Assembly: GCF_032362555.1 (NCBI RefSeq)
Contig: NC_083536.1
Location: forward strand, 1,116,001-1,180,000
Source of the DNA: Amyelois transitella
Lineage: Eukaryota; Arthropoda; Insecta; Lepidoptera; Pyralidae
Direction of reading: 5' to 3'
Length of the DNA stretch: 64,000 bases
The first letter of the stretch is position 1. The number at the start of each line of letters is the position of its first letter. Shown here in pieces: positions 21,353-32,389 of this stretch. The translations under genes and the position numbers were made by a program. Under the pieces are notes generated by a model. That model did not search any database. It worked only from the letters and a program-made list of their open reading frames with translations, and was not told where the DNA came from.

Positions 21353-22087
21353 GGCTATCATGATACACCCATTTGATTTAGGTTTAAGGGGCTCCCTTAT
21401 GTGAAACTAGTGCCACCGCCGACTAAAAATCATTACTCAAAACAAAATAAATAAACAATTATAATTATAAATATCAGATAAAAAGCTCAACGAAACAACG
21501 AACGGATGAACGAACGAGTGACGTCTGAAAGATGTTCAATTCAAATGTAACTTCGCGTCGGTCTGACCAGTGTTGCCAGATCATAAAATCAATTTTTAAT
21601 AAATATATATTTTTATCGATTTAAGTAACACAATCAATTCCAAATGTACAGCAAAAATTATTTTTAAAGTAAAAAATATAGATTGTTATTAAATATACCT
21701 AAACATATTAAAGCGGTCCCAAAATAACGCTTCTTACTAATCGTATATACTGTACATGTTCATAAATATCGATTAAACGAAATCAGTAATCGTACGGGAA
21801 GTTAATAAAAACTTTTGAATGGCAACACTTAACTCGTTGTTGTCAAGGAAGCCATGATAGGAAGTGAAATAAGATTAAGAATCTTTTATTATAGAAAATC
21901 ATTTTGACAAGTTCTTGGAAAAAAATTAATACGTGATAATTAATAAATTAATATTTCAGTATTATAGGAAAATACCAATTATGTATACGTTTCTAGGGCA
22001 GTTTTGGGCCATCTCCTTTGGGTTCCTGCATATTTGCCAGTCAAAATGTTCCGTTCCAATACAAACAAATCTTTTAGATACACATAA
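21353..22087. other. AT-rich region before LINE-c, no gene seen
   Basis: About 730 bases without a recognisable feature, except the inverted motif at 21983-22017 mentioned for 20411. The last part is probably the 5' UTR of LINE-c. Confidence 0.3.
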
Positions 22088-23608
22088 ATGGACTCAGAAA
22101 ATATTACTTCTAGGCGACCAATGGATTTCGAATGCGCTAGATGCAATAAAAAAATAACGAGCAGACAGAAAATGAATTGTTCATGCTGCAAAAAATTTTT
22201 CCATGTCGACTGTGTCAATGTTACATTTGCACGTTTTCGGATTATGACCAAAGAAAACAAAACAAATTGGAAATGTCTTAGTTGTATTAACATGAACAAA
22301 TTGCCCAAAACGAGATGTTCGACTTCGACTGAATCTCCCATTACAACCACGCCTATTACATCTAAAACTAGTAGTCCAACACCCATCTCTTTAAAAGAAA
22401 ACGTCACCGCTAAAAATGATAATGACTATCGAATTAATTTGGAGATTTCAAATTCGTTTGAATCGTTATCGGATGAGGCTGAGAAAGAGCTGGAAGAATC
22501 CCTTGAACCCTCTTATACTCTAAACAGAAGCTGCCCGGAATTGCAATCGACAGATATAAACAAGTTAGAGCAATTAGAAGAAGAAAATAAATGTCTTAAG
22601 GATAAATTAGGCATTGCAGAAAATGAAATAGATAACATCCTACAGGACAATTCATACCTTAAGAACCTAATAATAACCTACGAGTTAAAAATAAGTAAAT
22701 TGACTCACATTTGTAGTAACTCAACCTCGAAGAAGAAGAAGATGAACTCCACACTTAAAGAAAAACGTCAAAGTCTAAATCAATTCCGATTGGATCTCTC
22801 TATGGACTCGCAAAACACACCGCAGCCGCAGTCAGCACTTCAAATACATCAAACAAAACAGGAAGAAACTACAGATGTCACCACTAGTCCCAAAAACGAA
22901 GTTTCAAAGTGTAACCAGAGGCCTAAAATATATCTTTTTGGTGGCGAAATAGCCTGCGGATTAACAGAGAAAATCATTAAAAAAAGAACTAATAAATGGA
23001 ATGACATTTATGACGTAATAGGATTTATAAAACCCTATGCGACATCAAGGGATATTTTAAATAGCTGCAAACCCTCAAATATTTCGAGCCAGGACATTGT
23101 TGTGATATCTGTCGGCACAATGGACAAAAATCCATACGCATTGACATCTGAATTATCTAACATTTTGACTAGACTTAAGGACAATAAGGTTATTTTATTA
23201 AGTGTTTCCTATAATGATTATTTAAATGTAAAAAAAATTAATAACGAATTAGCATTCATTGCTATGAATTTTCCAAATTGTACATTTTTAAATATTGATT
23301 ATAACAAATCTCATGACATTCTTGAATATTTGTCCATTAAAATTAACGTTGAAATTGACTACCAACGTTATGTTTGTGATTTCATTCAAAATATATCATC
23401 ATTATATAAAAATAATTTAAATTTAGAAAAAAATAATAGTACAAAAATTAATCCACAAAAGAAAATTACGGACTATTTTTCTATCATCTCAGATAATCAC
23501 AATAGAACAAAAAAGCTAAAGCAAAGGGGCAAACTTGATTATTTCTCAAGAGTAACTAAACACATTTCAGCCAATAAATTAGATGGAGATGAGTTTTTTC
23601 GGGTGTAA
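22088..23608 (+). CDS. LINE-c ORF1: PHD finger, coiled coil, SGNH-esterase-like domain
   Basis: 506 residues, uninterrupted. Residues 15-60 form a C4HC3 PHD-type zinc finger (CARCNKK, CSCCKKFFHVDC, WKCLSC). Residues about 150-215 are heptad-rich (LEQLEEENKCLKDKLGIAEN), a likely coiled coil. Residues about 280-390 (KIYLFGGEIACGLTEK, VVISVGTMDKN, NCTFLNIDYN) follow the beta-strand pattern of the esterase-like domain known in CR1 ORF1s, but block I reads FGGE where GDS is expected and block III reads GTMD where GxND is expected, so catalysis is doubtful. The C-terminus is lysine-rich. It overlaps ORF2 by 26 bases. Role: RNA binding and LINE RNP assembly. Confidence 0.75.
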   Translation: MDSENITSRRPMDFECARCNKKITSRQKMNCSCCKKFFHVDCVNVTFARFRIMTKENKTNWKCLSCINMNKLPKTRCSTSTESPITTTPITSKTSSPTPISLKENVTAKNDNDYRINLEISNSFESLSDEAEKELEESLEPSYTLNRSCPELQSTDINKLEQLEEENKCLKDKLGIAENEIDNILQDNSYLKNLIITYELKISKLTHICSNSTSKKKKMNSTLKEKRQSLNQFRLDLSMDSQNTPQPQSALQIHQTKQEETTDVTTSPKNEVSKCNQRPKIYLFGGEIACGLTEKIIKKRTNKWNDIYDVIGFIKPYATSRDILNSCKPSNISSQDIVVISVGTMDKNPYALTSELSNILTRLKDNKVILLSVSYNDYLNVKKINNELAFIAMNFPNCTFLNIDYNKSHDILEYLSIKINVEIDYQRYVCDFIQNISSLYKNNLNLEKNNSTKINPQKKITDYFSIISDNHNRTKKLKQRGKLDYFSRVTKHISANKLDGDEFFRV

Positions 23609-24640
23609 TGATGTTAAATTATTGAATGTACACGACTCTAAACAATACAAGAACACAACAAGCATTTATTACCAAAATGTATGTGGTGTTAACTCTAATA
23701 AAGATGAACTAGAACAGTACATTGAGAATTTGTCTCATATACCCAGCTTTATTTGCATCTATGAGCATTTTTTGAATAATATCTCTATTCGAATGTTAAG
23801 CTTCACAAACTATAAATTAATAACACATTTTGTAAGGACTAAAAAAAAGAGAGGAGGATCATTAGTCTTAGCTAGCAATAATAGAGATGTAGAAGAGTTG
23901 AAAGTATGTAAACAATTAAGTAAACCCGAACATTTTGAAATATGCGGCGTTAGAGATGTAGACACTAATATGTATATTTTTTGTTGTTACAATAATAATA
24001 CCAATTTTAATGAATTCATACAACGATTTGAAGCATTTCTACAGCACTTCTTCAAGAAAAAATGTTTAATTACTGGGCCTTTAATGTAAATTTACTGAAT
24101 GATGGAACGGGTAATGATAAAAACAAGACGGAGTTTATAAACTTGCTGACATCTTATAATTTCAGACATTTGGTAGATGATATTACATTTACTAGAAATG
24201 GAATGGTGTCTTGCATAAATAATGTCTTGACTAACATGACAGAGGATATTCCAATCTATACAGAAATTGACCATAACGGTCTGTCAGACGGACATGCTTG
24301 TATAATTAGTCATATTGCGGGTAACAATGAAAAAAATGAAAAATGGCGTGAAAAGGTGGCGTTAATGGAAAAAAGATCTTTTAACAAAAATAATGATAAT
24401 CACTTCAGACAAGAACTTTCACATACAGACTGGACAAACTTAGGCATTAACACTTTTATACAAACACTAGTAAGAATTTTTAAAAAGTGTTTTCGAAAAA
24501 GGAAAATAAAAATTAATCTTAAACCACACAAGAAAGTAAAGTGGATTACGAAAGGAATCCGAATATCCCGTAAAATGAAAAGAGTCTTGTGCATATTAGA
24601 CAAAAACACCAATCATTCAAGCATTTATTTACGATTATAA
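23583..24640 (+). pseudogene. LINE-c ORF2 endonuclease domain, broken
   Basis: 23583-24089 contains the first half of the apurinic-type endonuclease (SIYYQNVCGVNSNK, FICIYEHFLN); 24062-24640 in a shifted frame contains the second half (NVNLL, LSDGHACII) and the basic linker. The frameshift lies at the conserved GDFN motif near 24075-24085, where the catalytic aspartate is no longer encoded. A second frameshift near 24630 separates this from the RT frame. The SDH motif is also altered (SDGH). Non-functional in this copy. Confidence 0.8.
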
Positions 24641-26075
24641 GGCCAAGTATCTGAGAATATATAAAAGAGTCATTAGATCTGCTAAAAGACTAAGTGTGCA
24701 AAAAAATGTCATTAATCATATCAACTCGAATAAACGCGTCTGGGAAATAGTTAATGACCGACTAAATAAAAATAAATCGGAAACCTCTCGAAATAATATC
24801 ATGACTATAAAAAATAATGATCATGTAATCGTAGACCCTCAAATTATAGCTGATACTTTTTCTAATATGTTTGATCATGGAAAACAGAAATCTACTGGTA
24901 ATATAGAAACATCGGAAGAATTATTAATGGTATCTGGTAGCGAGACGACATCCCAATGTCACTATCCACCGGTTACTGAAACTGAAATAATAGATATTGT
25001 AAAAAAAATGGATAACAAAAAATCGGTGGGATGTGATGAAATGCCAATATCTATAATAAAAAATAACATTGACCTCTTGGCTAAACCTTTGACATTTTTT
25101 TATAATAACTGTTATGAAAATAATTTATTCCCTGACCAATTAAAAATAGCGAAAATAATCCCTATTTATAAAAAAGGATCCAAAATGGACCCAATAAATT
25201 ATCGAGCCATAGCGTTGTTGCCTATTCTATCCAAAATTTTTGAAAAAATTATTAAATGTCGTATTGTCAGTCATTTGAAGGCCAAAAAAATTCTAAATCC
25301 AAGACAATTCGGATATCAGGAAAGCATTGGTACCGCAGATGCTATGGACACAATTATTGACGATGTGACTGATAAACTAAATAAAATAATTAAAGTTGGT
25401 GGCGTCTTTTTAGATCTCAGTTCCGCTTTCGACTCAGTGGATCACAATATTCTATTAATGAAATTAAATTTTTATGGTATTCAAGGTAAAACCTTGAATT
25501 TATTAAAGTCATACCTAAGTAATAGACAACAATTTGTTGAGATAAGAGATGTAAATGGAGAATTTCTGAATTCCACAAAAACATCTAAATTGATTAGAGT
25601 CAGTAGAGGAGTTCCGCAAGGTTCTATTTTAGGACCTATTTTGTTTATAATCTTTATCAATGACCTAATAAATTATATGACATTATCGCAACCTGACATT
25701 AAATTAGTTATATTTGCTGACGACACAAATGCTATTGTATGGGATGAAAATATTGACGCTCTGAACAGAAAGATGAATACAATCATGACATTATTTTATA
25801 ATTGGTTTACAGCAAACAATCTTAAACTTAATACTTCTAAGACCAAAGTTATGCTATTTAAAACGACCGCCAATCATAGAGATAAGCTTGACGTAAAATT
25901 AAACAATGAGGATCTAATTTCGGTGGCAGTTGTGAAATTTCTCGGTATACATATCAACGAGTTTTTGAATTGGAAAGAGGAATTAAATGCCGTTGAACAT
26001 AGTATCAGTAGTGCTTGCTGCGCGCTTAGAACTTTGCGAGACGAATTAACTACAGACCAATTGAAATCGCTGTAC
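24641..26075 (+). pseudogene. LINE-c reverse transcriptase, main part
   Basis: The frame from about 24641 (ATG at 24696) carries KIIPIYKKGSKMDPINYRAI, LNPRQFGYQ, VFLDLSSAFDSVDH, RGVPQGSILGP and the catalytic FADDTNAI near residue 341, then VKFLGIHI. It ends at DQLKSLY because of the pogo insertion. The motif set places it in the CR1/jockey group. The upstream frameshift makes it untranslatable from the ORF2 start. Confidence 0.9.
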
Positions 26076-26325
26076 TAGGGTGATGGCACCAGTAATCGAC
26101 ATGTACCCAGTGATCGACATCTAACCTAGTCTTAAGGAAAAAATAAGAGTTATATTTTGATTTCCCGTCATGGCAACACTTAATCATAGACAACAGGACT
26201 CCCTCTGTCGTCACAAAACAGAACTTTGGGCTCGGCCATTTGTTTTCAAAATGGCGAGCTAAATATTACTGTCACCGTTTGTGTTCCTTAGCTAATCCGA
26301 TTTTATTAGCGAAATCCATAACAAG

Positions 26326-26685
26326 GTAAGTTGAAAATCTTCATTTTATTTTTAATTTAACGTAACTGTATCAAAGTGCGTATTGATTTCTGAGACTGAT
26401 ATTAAATAAGCTAAAGTAATTATATGTCATTGCGACGATTTATAGATTTGGAGGTTATTAAAAATCGATGTCGATAACTAGTTCCGTGAAATTTTATTTT
26501 TCCAGTTTTCGACATATGTCGATATTTATTTTATTTTTATTTTTTTAATTCGATTTAAGATCTTGGCTTCTTGTTTAGTGCTTTATTATTCTGTGTTTTA
26601 ATCATAAATATTTTAGATTGCTTACCATTAATCGACACTGTCGATGACTGGGTGTCGAATGGTTTTCATATTATTTTGTTTCCAG
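26326..26685 (+). other. Probable 5' untranslated intron of the pogo transposase gene
   Basis: Donor AACAAG/GTAAGT at 26326 and acceptor TTTGTTTCCAG ending at 26685, immediately before the ATG. Confidence 0.55.
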
Positions 26686-29468
26686 ATGGCACCCAGAAAA
26701 AATTATACGTCCGAGCAAATGGCTAAAGCTGTTGATGCTGTCCGCAAAGGCGAAAAAGTTGCCGTTGCAGCTCGAAGATTTGGAGTGCCCAGAATCACAC
26801 TGCACGATAAGTTATCTGGAAAAACTCAAATTAACTGTACAATGGGGCCCAGTACAGTGCTTTCAAAAATGCATTTAGAAATTTTAGAAAAATGGTTGAT
26901 AACAATGCCACTAAAACGCTTTCCGATTTGTAGAGACTCCTTACTAGATAGTGTCCAGAAAATTATAATAGATCAAAAGATTCCCAATCCATTCACAGAT
27001 AATAGACCTGGAAAGAAATGGTATCTTGCTTTTTTAAAAAGGCACCCTAATTTGGCGGAAAAATACCTGAGAATTTGTCAATTGCTCGTGATAACGTCTC
27101 GGAAAAAGATATAAGAAATTGGTTTCAAGAAGTTGAAAGTTACTTAGAAGAAAATAATCTAAAGGATATTTTAAAAGATCCTAACAGAATTTTTAATGCG
27201 GATGAAAGTGCATTTTTTTATCACCGAAACCAGGCCCTGTTCTTGCACAGAAAGGTCAAAAACATTTGTATACTTCATGCGGTGATGACAAAGAAAACCT
27301 AACGGTTTTGTTTACTGGCAATGCTGCTGGCGTCCTTGCCCCGCCAATGATAGTTTTTAGCTATGAAAGGGTTCCCACATATATTGCATCCACTGTACCT
27401 GAAGATTGGGCGATAGGGAAATCCGAAAGCGGGTGGATGTGTAGCAGCACATTTTATGAATATGTCGTAAATATTTTTAACCCATGGCTTGAACAAAATA
27501 TGATTCAAAAACCAATAATTTTTTTTATAGATGGCCATAAATCACATCTTACCTTACACTTGTCGAATTTTTGTTCAGAACACGGAATAGAAGTTGTTGC
27601 GCTGTATCCTAATTCTACTCACCTGTTGCAGCCAATGGACTTAGCAGTTTTTAGGCCACTAAAATTATTCTGGAAGAAGACTGTCAACGAATGGAAAATG
27701 GAAAATCTGGGCCAAAACGTTAAAAAAGAAAATTTTGCTCCACTGCTGAAAAAAGCTATAGAAAAATTAACTCCTGATTGCATTAAAAACGGATTCAGGG
27801 CCGGAGGCTTGTTTCCATTTGGTCCCGATTATATCGATATGTCCAAAATCAAAAACAGAGAAGAAGCTTCAGTTATTCAGTCCAATCCAGCATTAACAGA
27901 ATTTGTTAAATATTTAGAAAAAGAGATAATTGGTGTTTTTTCAGAAGAGAAGTTAGCTATGTTTCAGAATCTGTTCTATAAAAAAAGAGACACAGTTGAA
28001 AGTGACCTTCCCGAGGAAGACACCGCTTTGTACGTTATATGGGCCAAGAACAAATCTAAATGCTACTCTGACGACTGTGCAAGTTCATGCAACATCCTGC
28101 CGACATCTGAAGTTATTGAGTCACATTCGCCATCAACCCTGGAACCGATTAATATTTCAATGGATATTATAGACCATGTATCTCACTCCGAGACGGTAGT
28201 GGCTGAAAAAGAAGTTATAGACTTCGGAAACTCTTTAACACCTCAAAATTATTCTTTAGCCTCAGTTGAAGATATAAGAGAACAATCACCTATTATTGTT
28301 GACAGCGGTTTTGGAGGGGTTAATCAAAATCTTGAAGTTGAAGATTTTAATACATTGCAGAGAGTTGTTGAGTGTACGCCCAAAAAGATATCTACAATTA
28401 CTCATCCTCCGTCACCATCAATACTTCAGCTTCCCAGTGATCCAGCTGTTACTGAAAGAAATGGCATACCCCAACCTGAAATAATAACGACGGCAAACAG
28501 TCAGTGGGCAGTAGACAACACAATCACGTCGAGCATTGTTCCCGAAAATAGATCACCTTTTTTGACTCCAGACAGACCAACACGCGCACCTATTTCAAGA
28601 ACTATTCATACAGATAAAATAGCACCCACAAAAAAAAACGATGGATGATGCATTAGGTATTATAGTACCATCACCTTTTAAAAAGTTTCTTTTTTGGCCG
28701 GAAGACGATATAAATAAAAAGAAAAAAAGAATAAAGAGAGAAAAAATACCAGCAGCAGTAACAAGCAAGGCATGGCGCGAATACCATGAAAAAAAAGAAA
28801 ATGAGAAAAAAAGGCAACAAAAAGAAAAAGAAGAACGAGCAAGAAAACGACAAGAAAAAAAGGAGTTGAAAGAAAACAATGCAGAAAACAAAAAGAAAAC
28901 CATTTCTAAAAAAAATAAAAAGAAGATACCCCGAATTGAATCATCTTCAGAAGAGTCAAGTTTAGAGATTGAGTTTGCTGAAAGTGATTGCAGCTATGCT
29001 GAAGATAATATTTCGGAAGATAATGACAGAGAAAATATAATCAACAAAATCAGTAAATCAGTTAACAGTTAAAGAAAACCATTAAAACGTAAAAAACCAG
29101 TGTCTCCCACCACCACTGACTCTGATTTTGACATAGATGCCTCATGCTCACTTAGCACACTTACTACTAAGAAGAAAGTAAGTAAAACTAGACAAACAAA
29201 TAAAATTACTTCAGGATGTTACGTAATAGTAACGTACGAAAATAAATACTTTCCCGGGAAGGTAGAAAAGGTAGAGAATAATCTATTCGAAGTTAGTGCA
29301 ATGGTTTTGTCAATGGGCAACACCTTTAGATGGCCTGAAAAACCAGATAAAATATGGTACATATTTGATCAAATAATTGAAAAAATTGATACACCCGTGC
29401 GTCTCAACAATAGAGGGTTTTATAAAATCAAAGAAATGCAAAAGTATTTACCTGACATATATAATTAA
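26686..29468 (+). pseudogene. pogo-family transposase (HTH-psq, CENP-B-like, DDE), frameshifted
   Basis: Starts at the ATG at 26686 with an N-terminal psq helix-turn-helix (YTSEQMAKAVDAVRKGEKVA, AARRFGVPRITLHDK) and a CENP-B-like second HTH. DDE domain: D in IFNADESAFF, D in FFIDGHKSHL, D in LLQPMDLAVFRPLK. Then come a long acidic/serine-rich tail, a lysine/glutamate-rich helix (28740-28910) and a small C-terminal domain (GCYVIVTYENKYFPGKVEKV, near 29217). Breaks: frameshifts at about 27060, 27233 and 28630 (A-runs) and a stop at 29070. Each break is bridged by another frame with matching sequence, so the gene was once single. Nuclear cut-and-paste enzyme using TA targets. Confidence 0.85.
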
Positions 29469-29730
29469 GGATCTCAGTAAAAATATGTGATATATAAATA
29501 TATATATATAATATAAAATTTGGTAAAACGTTAGGTATATATATACTTACTTGGATAAAATATGTGATCGTTTTATAGAACTTAGTTGCTCACTCACTTG
29601 TTTGTTCCTAACAGAGATATACATGTCGCGTCGACGGTGGCCGGAGGCGACTTCGGAGGCTCATTGTAAACATTTGTTTCCTCATTATTCATTTCGTGGG
29701 CGTTGAGTGGGTAATAAGTTAACAAACGCC

Positions 29731-29977
29731 GACGGCCTCTGTGGCGCAGCGGTAGCGCGCTTGTCTGTGTCACCGGAGGTCCCGGGTTCGAATCCCGGCA
29801 AGGGCATGATGAGAAACGAACTTTCTCTGATTGGCCTGGGTCTTGGATGTTTATCTATATAAGTATTTATTATAAAAATATAGTATCGTTGAGTTAGTAT
29901 CTCGTAACACAAGTCTCGAACTTACTTCGAGGCTAACTCAATCTGTGTTTAATTTGTCCCGTATATATTTATTTATT
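29731..29977 (+). mobile_element. tRNA-derived SINE with 7-bp TSD AAACGCC
   Basis: Head 29735-29806 resembles a tRNA with pol III A box (GTGGCGCAGCGG) and B box (GGGTTCGAATCCC). The body contains GTTGAGTTAGTATCTCGTAA and GAGGCTAACTCAATCTGTGT, a core I recognise from lepidopteran SINEs, and an A/T-rich tail. AAACGCC at 29724-29730 and 29978-29984 is the target duplication. It lies within pogo, downstream of the transposase. The tRNA-like part is a SINE head, not a working tRNA. Confidence 0.9.
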
Positions 29978-29984
29978 AAACGCC

Positions 29985-31014
29985 ATTGAATGTTTTCTTA
30001 GCGCAAAATCCATCTAGCTACGCCATCTATCGACGATCATATGAAACTTATGCTACAGAGATGCTCCCATTATCCGACATACATATTTATTTAAAGGTAA
30101 GAGTCACTAGTTCTTCACTTAATTATTTTTCTACTTAATATATATTTTATATAGGTAGTATTTTAAGGTTAACGTCAGACTGATTAGTAAGTTCTACAAA
30201 AGAAACATTATTTAAATTACGAAGATCTCCTTAGATTACAGTTAATGTTAACATAGATATTATGAGTCATTTTGATTTATATTTTTTATAATTGCAAAAT
30301 GCAATACAGTAGGTTGAACATCTGCTATCTACCTTCACTATTGTTCCGTAGGTTACGGATTTTTATGGTTAAAGTAATTTGTAAGCATTGGTGCTACACG
30401 CTACATGTTTAACTTGAAGAAGAATTAGATTGATATTTTTGAGAAACAGTAGTTAGGTATATTGAAATGAATTCTATAAATGTTATAAACATCAACGTTA
30501 AAAAAGTTCGTTACTTATTTATTTGTAAGTAGTTTAAGTTGTCAGACTGAATTTTAATTTTGTAGCATTTGTACGCATTTCTGATATTTGTAATTTTAAG
30601 TTGTAAGACTGATTATTAAATTTTGTAATAATTTGTACGCATTTGTGATATTAGGACGCATTATGTGAAATAAATACTTAACTAAATATTTTACTGTCTT
30701 TAATTACTGGTTTTTCCTATTTTTACGACATCATTGTCGATAACAGGATGTTGATAACTGGGTAGGTGTCGATAAGTGGTAGTCGATCGTTGGATTTTGA
30801 ATGTCGATAACTGGAGATTCTGATGATTTTTTAAATTTAATTTATATTCTAATAACCATTATTAATTAATTTAAAATTTGCAGCACATATTATTCTTATA
30901 CTATTTCTTTATGATTTTCACCAACTTCAATGGTTCTTGGTATTATAGATTTTGAGTAATCGCTATTCATTGAACATGATGCTCTAAAAGTGTTGATTAC
31001 TGGTGCCGTCACCC
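29985..31014. other. pogo 3' non-coding part
   Basis: About 1 kb, AT-rich and without genes, ending in clustered GTCGATAACTGG-type sites (30735-30814) and the terminal repeat. Confidence 0.6.
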
Positions 31015-31467
31015 TATGCCATGGTTGAATCAAGATTGCGCTATAGTATTAAATACTGGGGTAGAAGCTATAACTACAATATAACGAAAGCTTTTGTAGC
31101 GCAAAAAAGGGCAATACGTACCATGGTAAGAATACCACCATGGGAGTCATGTAAAGAACATTTTAAAAAGCTCCAAATACTAACTGTTCCTTCTCTGTAC
31201 ATATTTGTAATTTTAAGCGATTTTATTAAAAATAGAGCTGCATATGAAACAGAAGAGGAAATGTTATTGAGAGAAAGCACTAGACGGAAAGATTTACCAC
31301 GAATAATTACTCCAACGCTACAAATTGTGACACATTGTCCGCGAAATCAGACAGTACTTTTATATAATAAATTGCCGAAAGAATTAAAAGTGGAGCGAAA
31401 TCGTTCCAAATTTAAAAATAACTTAAGATCATTACTGCTGAAGAGGTGTTGTTATAGTGTAGACTAG
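31015..31467 (+). pseudogene. LINE-c reverse transcriptase, C-terminal part beyond the pogo insertion
   Basis: Resumes in frame after the TA duplication: AMVESRLRYSIKYWG, AFVAQKRAIRTM, YNKLPKELK, typical of the LINE ORF2 C-terminus. The stop at 31465-31467 uses the bases ACTAG of the adjacent Helitron end, so the native terminus is lost. Confidence 0.85.
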
Positions 31468-31596
31468 CTGTTGCCCGCGACTTCGTCCGCGTAGGTAAAG
31501 TTCGAGTTGAATCTTAATCATATAGTCAGATACAGACAGACAGACAAAAAATGTAAAACAAAATTCTCTATCCGTTTCAGTCAAAATATTGAATGT

Positions 31597-32389
31597 ACAG
31601 ACAAAATATTTTTACCGTTTTATTATATGTAGTAATTTGATTTTCAAATTTTTTATATAAAATACTAAAACAACACAAAAAAAATATTTTTATTAAAAAT
31701 TGATATCTTGTTTTTGTTGGGACTCGAACTTGGACCGCCAACTTCACAGTCTCATGCGCTAACCACTGGACCATCGAAGCCGTTGCGATGGTGTCGAAAT
31801 TAAAGTAGACTACATATGTACATATGGTGACATCTATACCCCTTGCGGGGTAGACAGAGCCAACAGGCTTGAAAAAACTGAATGGCCACGTTCAGCTATT
31901 TGGCTTAATGATAGAATTAAGATTCAAATAGCGACAGGTTGCTCGCCCATCGCCTAAAAAAGAATCCCAAGTTTGTAAGCCTATCCCTTAGTCGCCTTTC
32001 ACTTGTATTTATATGTTATAGATATTATGCTGTCGTTCAATGATAAATGACTTTAAATTTTAAGTTTCGTAACTTATTTGCAGGCAAACTCATGCCTTGA
32101 ATTCATTCAAATGTCGATAACTTTTTTTTAGTGAACCGATTTTGACGAAACAAACTTTAAATGTTATTCTGAGTCAAAACAAAGCAATTAGTGAAAGTTT
32201 CAAGTAAATCGGTTCAGTACTTTCGGAGATAATCGTGATCATACATACAGACAGACAAGAAATTCAAAAAAAATATTTTTGCTTTCTATTATTCATTTTA
32301 AGTGTCCCTCTATCCATTTCAGCCAAAAATACTAAATGTACAGACAAAATATTTTTACTATTTTATTATATGTTAATTTGATTTTCAAA
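31597..32389 (+). repeat. Tandem repeat unit 1 of about 745 bases
   Basis: Nearly identical to the composite of 32345-32389 plus 33737-34450. It holds a tRNA-like SINE head on the minus strand (31718-31792) and an RTE-tailed SINE-like fragment (about 31815-32000). Confidence 0.9.
31718..31792 (-). repeat. tRNA-like SINE head, copy 1
   Basis: Minus strand reads TGGTCCAGTGGTTAGCGCA (A box) and GTTCGAGTCCC (B box) at tRNA spacing. The acceptor stem does not pair, so this is a SINE head and not a gene. A second copy is at 33804-33876. Confidence 0.6.

Larger units (their letters stand above)
26078..31014 (+). mobile_element. pogo-type DNA transposon with 24-bp TIRs and TA duplication
   Basis: Ends GGGTGATGGCACCAGTAATC (26078 on) and, inverted, GGGTGACGGCACCAGTAATC (31014 back) with ACA following, flanked by TA at 26076-26077 and 31015-31016. 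Inside are a 5' untranslated intron, a transposase reading frame (broken) and a SINE. Subterminal copies of ATGTCGATNACTGG-like sites occur at both ends. The insertion interrupts LINE-c ORF2. Confidence 0.93.
22088..31462 (+). mobile_element. LINE-c: CR1/jockey-group non-LTR element, split by a pogo insertion
   Basis: ORF1 (22088-23608) and ORF2 (23583-26075, resuming 31015-31462) in the same orientation. The pogo element at 26078-31014 interrupts ORF2 at a TA; removing it and one TA restores the reading frame across the site. At 31463 the LINE runs into a Helitron end. ORF2 has at least two frameshifts (near 24070 and 24630). The 5' end is unclear and the 3' UTR may resume at 34483. Confidence 0.85.

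Noticed and set aside
28595-28903. Phenylalanine-rich minus-strand frame resembling a membrane protein
   Set aside because: Antisense of the lysine/glutamate-rich pogo tail.
29737-29806. Possible tRNA gene (A and B boxes present)
   Set aside because: It is the head of a SINE with body, tail and 7-base target duplication; the acceptor stem does not form properly.
31718-31792. Second possible tRNA gene, minus strand (and its copy at 33804-33876)
   Set aside because: Duplicated inside a repeat and no pairing acceptor stem; a tRNA-derived SINE head.
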